DNA of 11,505 nt from assembly GCA_025929805.1 (NCBI GenBank), contig JAICPP010000097.1:1-11505 (forward strand), in the 5' to 3' direction. Of the stretch, positions 6,631 to 11,505 are shown in pieces. The DNA comes from Gemmatimonadales bacterium (GTDB lineage: Bacteria; Gemmatimonadota; Gemmatimonadetes; Gemmatimonadales; GWC2-71-9). The notes beneath the pieces are model-generated. The model saw only the letters and a list, made by a program, of their open reading frames with translations, did no database searches and was not told the DNA's origin. Position numbers and translations under genes: made by a program. How positions within the stretch are numbered: position 1 is the first letter of the stretch; every line of letters starts with the position of its first letter.

Positions 6631-8307
6631 CTAATGAACCAGCTTCTTGTACCGGATCCGATGCGGCTGGTCGACCGAAGCGCCTTTCCGCTTGTGGTAG
6701 TCAGCGGCGTACTCCTGGTAATTCCCTTCATACCAGACCACTTCGCTGTTGCCTTCGAAGGCTAGGATGTGAGTCGCGATCCGATCCAGAAACCAGCGGT
6801 CATGGCTGATCACGACCGCGCAACCCGCAAAGCCGAGAAGCGCCTCTTCCAGTGCGCGCAGCGTGTCCACATCGAGATCGTTGGTGGGCTCGTCGAGGAG
6901 AAGAAGATTGCCTCCACTCTTGAGCAGCTTGGCGAGGTGCAGCCGGTTCCGCTCCCCGCCGGAGAGAACGCCGACCTTCTTTTGCTGATCGGCTCCCCGG
7001 AAGTTGAAGCCGGCGCAATACGCTCGTGCGTTCACGGACCGGCGGCCGAACTGCAGCTGGTCCTCTCCTCCTGAGATCTCCTCGTAAACGGTCTTGGCAG
7101 GGTCCAGCTCATCGCGGCTCTGGTCGACATACGCAATCTCCACTGTCGAGCCGATTTTCAGCGTACCCCCGTCAGGCTGTTCCTGCCCGGTGATCATCCG
7201 GAAGAGCGTCGTCTTGCCGGCACCGTTCGGGCCGATCACCCCCACGATCCCTCCCCGCGGCAACGAAAAGCTCAGGTCGTCGATCAGCAGGCGGTCGCCG
7301 TAACCCTTGGCGAGCCCCTCGGCCACCACTACCTCGTCGCCCAGGCGGGCTGGCACCGGGATCAGGATCTCGGCGCTGCCTTCCTGCTGCCGTTCACTGG
7401 CGGCCCGCAGCTCCTCATAGGCGGTGATCCGTGCCTTGCTCTTGGCCTGACGCGCCCGGGGAGACATGCGAATCCACTCCAGTTCGCGCTGAAGTGTCTT
7501 CTGTCGGGCCGACGCCTGCTTCTCCTCGTGGGCCAGGCGTTGCTCCTTTTGGGCCAGCCACGAGGAGTAATTCCCCTCCCACGGAATGCCGGCGCCCTGG
7601 TACAGCTCCAGTATCCAGCCGGCGACGTTATCGAGGAAATAGCGGTCGTGCGTGACCGCGACCACCGTACCCTTGAACTCCGCCAGGTAGCGCTCCAACC
7701 ACCACACGCTCTCCGCGTCGAGATGGTTTGTGGGTTCATCCAGGAGGAGCATGTCGGGCTGCTCCAGCAGCAGCCGGCAGAGCGCCACCCGCCGCTTCTC
7801 GCCGCCGGAAATTCTGGTCACATCCGCATCGCCCGGCGGAAGCCGTAGCGCGTCCATGGCCAGGTCGATCTTGTGGTCCAGCTCCCATAACCCGAGTGCG
7901 TCGATCCGCTCCTGGAGGTTACCTTGCTTTTCCAGCAGCCGGTTCATCTGCTCATCGTCCAATGGTTGGGCGAACTGCGCGCTGATTTCATTGAACTGAT
8001 CGAGCAGGGCCTGCTGCTCCTTCACACCTTCCATGACGTTGCCCCGCACGTCCTTGCTCGGATCCAGCTGAGGCTCCTGCGGCAGGTAACCGATCCGGAT
8101 ACCAGGGAGCGGTCGCGCTTCACCGAGGAAGTCCTGGTCCACGCCGGCCATGATGCGAAGCAGCGTAGACTTTCCGGCGCCATTGGAGCCCAGAACACCG
8201 ATTTTGGCCCCGGGGTAAAAGGCCAGATAGATGCCCTTGAGAATTTCGCGGGAGGGAGGCACGACCTTCCTGAGGTCGTGCATGGTAAAGATGTATTCGC
8301 CGGCCAT
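6631..8307 (-). CDS. ettA: ABC-F ATPase, energy-dependent translational throttle protein EttA
   Basis: The product (558 aa; E. coli EttA is about 555) is a soluble tandem ABC ATPase that binds the ribosomal E site and, in E. coli, gates the first elongation steps according to ATP/ADP status. Domain 1 has Walker A GSNGAGKS (40-47), signature ISGGEK (167-171 region) and Walker B LLLDEP with Glu191. The linker with the P-site-tRNA interaction motif spans about 242-310 and contains the characteristic MSPRARQAKSKAR. Domain 2 has GPNGAGKT (359-366), LSGGE (448-452) and LLLLDEP with Glu473. The opening residues (YIFTMHDLRKVVPPSREIL) match the EttA subfamily rather than Uup, YbiT or resistance ABC-Fs. 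The ATG at 8307 has no obvious Shine-Dalgarno. An intrinsic terminator ends only 17 nt upstream, and an octamer array begins right after its stop codon. Confidence 0.95.
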   Translation of the reverse strand: MAGEYIFTMHDLRKVVPPSREILKGIYLAFYPGAKIGVLGSNGAGKSTLLRIMAGVDQDFLGEARPLPGIRIGYLPQEPQLDPSKDVRGNVMEGVKEQQALLDQFNEISAQFAQPLDDEQMNRLLEKQGNLQERIDALGLWELDHKIDLAMDALRLPPGDADVTRISGGEKRRVALCRLLLEQPDMLLLDEPTNHLDAESVWWLERYLAEFKGTVVAVTHDRYFLDNVAGWILELYQGAGIPWEGNYSSWLAQKEQRLAHEEKQASARQKTLQRELEWIRMSPRARQAKSKARITAYEELRAASERQQEGSAEILIPVPARLGDEVVVAEGLAKGYGDRLLIDDLSFSLPRGGIVGVIGPNGAGKTTLFRMITGQEQPDGGTLKIGSTVEIAYVDQSRDELDPAKTVYEEISGGEDQLQFGRRSVNARAYCAGFNFRGADQQKKVGVLSGGERNRLHLAKLLKSGGNLLLLDEPTNDLDVDTLRALEEALLGFAGCAVVISHDRWFLDRIATHILAFEGNSEVVWYEGNYQEYAADYHKRKGASVDQPHRIRYKKLVH

Positions 8308-8324
8308 AGGGGCTGGAAGATACC

Positions 8325-8350
8325 AAAAGGGCGCTCCAGCGGGAGCGCCC
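8325..8350 (-). terminator. Rho-independent terminator after the SWIB gene
   Basis: On the minus strand a perfect 9-bp GC-rich stem (GGGCGCTCC with GGAGCGCCC, plus positions 8342-8350 and 8329-8337) closes a 4-nt loop and is followed by TTTT (8328-8325). It lies 24 nt after the SWIB stop codon and 17 nt before the ettA start codon. Confidence 0.85.
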
Positions 8351-8374
8351 TCGATTTGTGCTGCGGCAGTACCG

Positions 8375-8749
8375 CTAGCTCAGGTTCCTGTTGGCGATCT
8401 TGGCGAGATCGAACATGGTGACCTGGCTTCTGCCGCCAAACAGCGGACGGAGCTTCTCGTCGGCGTTGATGGCCCGGCGATTCTTGGCGTCCTGGAGCCC
8501 GTTGCGCTTGATATATGCCCAGAGCTTGCTGATAACCTGGGTCCGCGGCATGGGGCTGTTGCCGACGACGGCGGCGAGCTGTGAGCTCGGCTGAAGTGGT
8601 CTCATGAATGCGGGATTCGGAGCGCGCTTCCTACCGGTGGACTTCCTTCTGCTGGTCTTCTTGGCTGCCTTCTTTCGTGCTGCGGGCCGTCGTGCTGCCT
8701 TCTTACTGGACTTTTTCCTACCGGCAGTCTTTCTCCTTGTGGTGGCCAT
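8375..8749 (-). CDS. SWIB/MDM2-domain protein with lysine/arginine-rich N-terminal tail
   Basis: This is a small (124 aa) basic protein, probably a nucleoid or chromatin-like DNA-binding factor. Residues 1 to about 43 are a histone-H1-like tail rich in Lys, Arg and Ala (repeats such as KKAARRPAARKKAAKK). Residues from about 45 to the end form a SWIB domain: PAFMRPLQPSSQLAAVVG, then RTQVISKLWAYIKRNGLQ, then NRRAINADEKLRPLFG, and the final MFDLAKIANRNL helix. SWIB domains are known from eukaryotic SWI/SNF and MDM2 and from stand-alone bacterial proteins such as those of Chlamydia. The frame is open upstream to an ATG at 8842, but that stretch is unlike the family. AGGGAGA (8756-8762), six nt before the ATG at 8749, decides the start. 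It is a single-gene unit ended by the terminator at 8325-8350. Binding specificity cannot be read from the sequence. Confidence 0.9.
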   Translation of the reverse strand: MATTRRKTAGRKKSSKKAARRPAARKKAAKKTSRRKSTGRKRAPNPAFMRPLQPSSQLAAVVGNSPMPRTQVISKLWAYIKRNGLQDAKNRRAINADEKLRPLFGGRSQVTMFDLAKIANRNLS

Positions 8750-8755
8750 CGCGAG

Positions 8756-8762
8756 TCTCCCT
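8756..8762 (-). promoter_or_regulatory. Ribosome-binding site of the SWIB gene
   Basis: AGGGAGA on the minus strand lies six nt before the ATG at 8749. It is the clearest Shine-Dalgarno noticed in the window, and it supports this start over an ATG 93 nt further upstream. Confidence 0.7.
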
Positions 8763-8893
8763 AATTGAGTGAGAACCGTGCGTGCCTCGGGGACCAGCAA
8801 AACTACCGTGTCCAACAGTAAGCAGTCCGCGCCCAGTTGCAATAGGCAAAATCGAAATTTCCCCTCTCAAAATCTCATCCTTGTCGGATTTGG

Positions 8894-8908
8894 CCGCCTC
8901 GAAGGCGG
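8894..8908. other. Small GC hairpin in the divergent intergenic region
   Basis: CCGCCT and AGGCGG form a perfect 6-bp stem around a CGA loop. It lies in the 218-bp region between the divergent SWIB and dehydrogenase genes. No U-tract follows directly on either strand, so it is not called a terminator. It may be chance in GC-rich DNA. Confidence 0.35.
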
Positions 8909-8916
8909 GTCCCGCA

Positions 8917-8934
8917 TACTATTTTTGGATAGTA
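8917..8934. promoter_or_regulatory. AT-rich dyad, candidate operator in divergent promoter region
   Basis: TACTAT and ATAGTA form perfect 6-bp inverted arms around a 6-nt spacer (TTTTGG). It sits in an AT-rich patch of otherwise GC-rich DNA, about 34 nt before the dehydrogenase start. Spacing and symmetry suit a dimeric helix-turn-helix regulator. The arms also resemble -10 elements, but no convincing -35 lies at the right distance. Confidence 0.4.
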
Positions 8935-8967
8935 GGTCCGACTTCAGTCCATGAATTGGCGGCTACC

Positions 8968-10239
8968 ATGATCCTCTCCCATTCCATCTGGCGCGCGGTG
9001 GCCCTCGCCGGGGGATCGCTCGCGCTTGGTCTCACTTCACCTCTCCTATCTCAGGCGAATCCGGTCTGTGATGCCAAGAATGCCGGGTTACTACTTCGCG
9101 ACGGCTTCTGCGCCGGGCTCGTGGCCAGCGGTCTCGGACCGGTGCGGCAGCTCGCCGTAGCCCCTAACGGGATTCTCTATGCCGCGCTGAGCGGGAAACC
9201 GGGGGATAATACCGGAGGCATCCTGGCTTTTCGCCTCACCGCGGGCAGCGCCGAACCGGAGGAGCGCGCCAGCTTTGGCCCGGGCGGAGGAAACGATGTC
9301 AAGGTTCACCGGGGGTATCTCTACTTCGCTCTGGATAACCGAGTGGTTCGGTATCGCCTGAGTGGGGACGAACTGGAACCGGGCGGGAATGCCGAGACCG
9401 TGGTGACCGACCTGCCGGCAGGAGGTGGGCACAAGGCGAAGAGCCTGGCCTTCGGGCCGGGCGATGCGATGTACGTCAACATCGGCTCGGCGACGAACAG
9501 CTGTCAGGAGACCGACCGGTTGCCCGCCTCCCCAGGAAAGGATCCCTGCCGCGAGCTGGAACAACGGGCCGGGATCTGGCGATTCTCGGCGAGCCGCCTG
9601 GATCAGCGATTTTCCGAGGGGCGGCGGCAGGCTACCGGCCTCCGCAACGCGATGGCCCTCGCGATCCAGCCCGGAACCGGGGTCCTCTTCGCCGCGGTGC
9701 ACGGGCGGGATCAGCTCAGTGATAACTGGGGCTTCAGTGACGAGGTCAACGCGAATAATCCGGGCGAAGAGCTGGTGCGGATTCAGGAAGGCGATGACTT
9801 TGGTTGGCCCTATTGCTACTACAGCAATCAGTACAAGAAGAAGGTGCTCGCACCCGAGTACGGCGGCGATGGCCAACAAATCGGCCGCTGTGCGTCAGCC
9901 AAGAGTCCTCTGCTCGCCTTTCCAGGCCATTGGGCGCCTATGGCATTGGCGTTCTATCCGGAGGGCCGGTTTGGTGAGAGGTACAAAGGAGGGCTGTTCG
10001 TCGCCTTTCATGGATCGTGGAACCGCGCCCCCCTTCCCCAGGCTGGCTATCGGGTGAGCTTCGTGCCGTTCGCGGCTGGAAGGCCCACCGGTGAGTATTG
10101 GACGTTTGTTTCCGGTGCCGGCGGTCCGACGGAGCTCCGAGCCAGTGGCGTCGCGGTAGGTCCCGATGGCTCGCTCTACATTTCCGCCGATCAGAATGGG
10201 AAGATTTGGAGGGTGGTCAGGAAAAACGGTGAACGGTGA
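8968..10239 (+). CDS. Secreted PQQ-dependent sugar dehydrogenase, sorbosone dehydrogenase-like
   Basis: This predicted exported beta-propeller oxidoreductase (423 aa) belongs to the soluble glucose/L-sorbosone dehydrogenase family, whose members oxidise aldoses or sorbosone with pyrroloquinoline quinone. A signal peptide is visible at residues 1-30: a basic Arg, a hydrophobic stretch and a possible cleavage after SQA. Cysteines at 34 and 48, and later NSC, DPC, YCY and GRC, suggest disulfides. The GGGHKAKSLAFGP segment carries His155, the likely catalytic base. Strong family signatures follow: NNPGEELVRIQEGDDFGWPYCYY (GWPYCYY 279-285), FPGHWAP, and FVAFHGSWNRAPLPQAGYR (HGSWNR 348-353). An upstream ATG at 8782 in the same frame would bury the signal peptide, so the ATG at 8968 is preferred. 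The actual substrate is unknown and no PQQ biosynthesis gene is in the window. The last codons and the TGA stop lie inside a heptamer repeat array. Confidence 0.88.
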   Translation: MILSHSIWRAVALAGGSLALGLTSPLLSQANPVCDAKNAGLLLRDGFCAGLVASGLGPVRQLAVAPNGILYAALSGKPGDNTGGILAFRLTAGSAEPEERASFGPGGGNDVKVHRGYLYFALDNRVVRYRLSGDELEPGGNAETVVTDLPAGGGHKAKSLAFGPGDAMYVNIGSATNSCQETDRLPASPGKDPCRELEQRAGIWRFSASRLDQRFSEGRRQATGLRNAMALAIQPGTGVLFAAVHGRDQLSDNWGFSDEVNANNPGEELVRIQEGDDFGWPYCYYSNQYKKKVLAPEYGGDGQQIGRCASAKSPLLAFPGHWAPMALAFYPEGRFGERYKGGLFVAFHGSWNRAPLPQAGYRVSFVPFAAGRPTGEYWTFVSGAGGPTELRASGVAVGPDGSLYISADQNGKIWRVVRKNGER

Positions 10240-10267
10240 ACGGTAAACAATGAACGGGTGAATGGTG
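10225..10267. repeat. Heptamer short tandem repeat, left arm of inverted pair
   Basis: On the plus strand AACGGTG, AACGGTG, AACGGTA and AACAATG are followed by an 8-bp AACGGGTG and AATGGTG. The first two units encode the C-terminal residues of the dehydrogenase, and its TGA stop is formed across a unit boundary. It faces the inverted array at 10285-10319 across a 17-nt loop. Confidence 0.88.
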
Positions 10268-10284
10268 TGCGTACCCGTATCCTG

Positions 10285-10319
10285 TTCAGTGTTCACTGTT
10301 CACTGTTCACTGTTTGCTG
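10285..10319. repeat. Heptamer short tandem repeat, right arm of inverted pair
   Basis: On the plus strand the units are TTCAGTG, TTCACTG three times, and TTTGCTG. In plus-strand RNA each TTCACTG unit can pair with AACGGTG of the left arm along all seven positions, with a single G-U wobble. The last three codons of thrC and its TGA stop are read from this array on the minus strand. Confidence 0.88.
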
Positions 10320-11470
10320 CCGTCGAGCGCCCGCTCGAGAGCCGCTAAGGCAGGATCGATTTCAACCGGGCGATTGGCTCCCGCTGGCTGGGGGGTCATC
10401 TCCTGATGATATCGGAGCAGTACACCGGGATCCTTGAGAATGTGTCCCGTGAGTATCGCCACCACCCGCTCATCCGGCTTCACGATCCCGTCGTGCACCA
10501 GCCGGCGCAGACCCGCCAGAGACGCGGCACTCGCCGGTTCGCAGCCGATTCCGGAAGCGTCTATGGCCGCTTTCGCCTCGAGTATCTCCTCATCCGGTGT
10601 GGACAGCACCACGCCGTTGGTTTCCCGAATGGCGGTCACCGCGCGCTCGTAGGAAGCGGGATCGCCAATCTTGATAGCTGTGGCGACGGTTTCCGCCTTG
10701 ACTCGATGCCGCTGCGCGAATCCTGCTTCGAAGGATCGCGCAAAGGGAGCGGCGCCTGCCGCCTGGACCGCTGCCAGTCGAGGTCGCCGGGAGATGAGGC
10801 CCCACTCGTGCGCCTCCCGGAGCGCCTTGCCGAAGGCCGAGGTGTTACCCAGGTTGCCCGCCGGAAACACGATCCAGTCCGGAGCTTCCCAGGCGAGCTG
10901 TTGGAGCAACTCGAAGACAATCGTCTTCTGACCCTCGATTCGGAAAGGATTGATGGAGTTGAGCAGGTAAACGCCCAGCTTTTCACTCGCCTCCTCCACC
11001 ATTCGGAGACATTGGTCGAAATCGCCTCGGACAAGCAGCGTCCTCGCGCCGTAGGCGAGCGTCTGAGCCAGCTTTCCGGCCGCCACCCCTGAGGCCGGTA
11101 CGAGAACCAGAGCCGGTAGCCCGGCCTGCGCCGCGTAGGCCGCGAGCGAGGCGGAGGTGTTCCCGGTGGATGCGCAGGCCACGGCTCGCGCGCCGATCCG
11201 CACGGCCTGGGTAACCCCCACGGTCATACCACGGTCCTTGAACGACCCGGTGGGGTTGTGGCCCTCGTGCTTGAGCAAGAGATGCTCGACTCCGGTCCAG
11301 CGGTCCAACGCCAGCCGGTGGAGCAGCGGAGTGTTCCCCTCCGGATGCGAGACGACTGAGTCGGCAGAGGGAAGCACGATCTCACGAAACCGCCACACTC
11401 CTGACGCACTGGCCCCCGGAGCGCTGCCTCGCCGCTCGGTGAAACGCTGGATCAGCTGGGCCGCCGACAT
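10307..11470 (-). CDS. thrC: Threonine synthase
   Basis: This PLP enzyme (387 aa) converts O-phospho-L-homoserine to L-threonine, the last step of threonine biosynthesis. In order, the sequence shows EGNTPLL (44-50), LKHEGHNPTGSFKDRG with PLP lysine Lys78, STGNTSAS (101-108), NSINPFRIEGQKT (171-183), which is characteristic of threonine synthases, and the glycine-rich phosphate loop PAGNLGNT (203-210). The length suits the compact bacterial/archaeal class. The N-terminus has no CxxC zinc-ribbon of the kind found in some relatives. The ATG at 11470 begins right after GGACGGT-type heptamers (minus strand ACCGTCC) and has no Shine-Dalgarno. Its 3' end lies inside another heptamer array and converges with the dehydrogenase gene. 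No hom or thrB lies within the window. Threonine dehydratase is less likely given the motif set. Confidence 0.93.
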   Translation of the reverse strand: MSAAQLIQRFTERRGSAPGASASGVWRFREIVLPSADSVVSHPEGNTPLLHRLALDRWTGVEHLLLKHEGHNPTGSFKDRGMTVGVTQAVRIGARAVACASTGNTSASLAAYAAQAGLPALVLVPASGVAAGKLAQTLAYGARTLLVRGDFDQCLRMVEEASEKLGVYLLNSINPFRIEGQKTIVFELLQQLAWEAPDWIVFPAGNLGNTSAFGKALREAHEWGLISRRPRLAAVQAAGAAPFARSFEAGFAQRHRVKAETVATAIKIGDPASYERAVTAIRETNGVVLSTPDEEILEAKAAIDASGIGCEPASAASLAGLRRLVHDGIVKPDERVVAILTGHILKDPGVLLRYHQEMTPQPAGANRPVEIDPALAALERALDGSKQ

Positions 11471-11492
11471 GGACGGTGGACGGTGACGGACC
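11471..11492. repeat. Heptamer short tandem repeat abutting the thrC start codon
   Basis: On the plus strand GGACGGT occurs twice in tandem (11471-11477 and 11478-11484), followed by the partial unit GACGGACC. It begins at the base next to the thrC ATG. The unit differs from the GAACGGT phase of the array at 10225-10267 by one base. The window ends 13 bp later, so an inverted partner arm would be out of view. Confidence 0.65.
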
Positions 11493-11505
11493 TCGAGCAG
11501 TCCGC

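Noticed and set aside
8782..8967. 62-residue N-terminal extension of the secreted dehydrogenase
   Set aside because: It would place the evident signal peptide inside the protein and translate through the hairpin and dyad of the intergenic region.
9091..9879. 262-codon minus-strand ORF antisense to the dehydrogenase
   Set aside because: The plus strand has strong family signatures throughout. The antisense translation has none.
10406..11092. 228-codon plus-strand ORF antisense to thrC
   Set aside because: It lies wholly within clear threonine synthase coding sequence and shows no motif of its own.

Overview
The window reads as ordinary chromosomal DNA of a high-GC bacterium (roughly 60-65% G+C by eye). 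Long antisense ORFs shadow every gene. The gene set is a GH57-only glycogen operon, an EttA-type ABC-F ATPase, a SWIB protein with a basic tail, a secreted sorbosone-dehydrogenase-like protein and a threonine synthase. This would fit Gemmatimonadota or a similar environmental phylum. That placement is inference; no rRNA or marker gene settles it.

Layout, right to left along the minus strand. thrC (11470 to 10307) converges on a plus-strand secreted PQQ-type sugar dehydrogenase (8968 to 10239). A 218-bp divergent region (8750-8967) separates the dehydrogenase from a small SWIB-domain DNA-binding protein (8749 to 8375). That gene ends at a strong intrinsic terminator. ettA follows (8307 to 6631), then a repeat-bearing gap (6476-6630). 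Next comes a tightly coupled operon: glgP phosphorylase (6475 to 4322), glgA synthase (4312 to 2795), GH57 branching enzyme (2798 to 1101) and a GH57 4-alpha-glucanotransferase/amylase (1100 to beyond the left edge). The junctions are 9 nt apart, a 4-nt GTGA overlap, and directly abutting TAA|GTG. The four products cover elongation, branching, phosphorolysis and chain rearrangement of storage alpha-glucan.

The most unusual content is not a protein. Three gene boundaries carry short tandem arrays with a 7- or 8-bp period. Two of them are paired as inverted arms that could fold into stems of about 30 bp. One pair (8-bp unit, GGTAAGCG-like) fills the ettA-glgP gap. Another (7-bp unit, AACGGTG / TTCACTG) lies between the convergent dehydrogenase and thrC genes and supplies the stop codons of both. 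A third array (GGACGGT) directly abuts the thrC start codon. No gene-free stretch exceeds 300 bp, and no tRNA, rRNA, CRISPR array or insertion sequence was seen.
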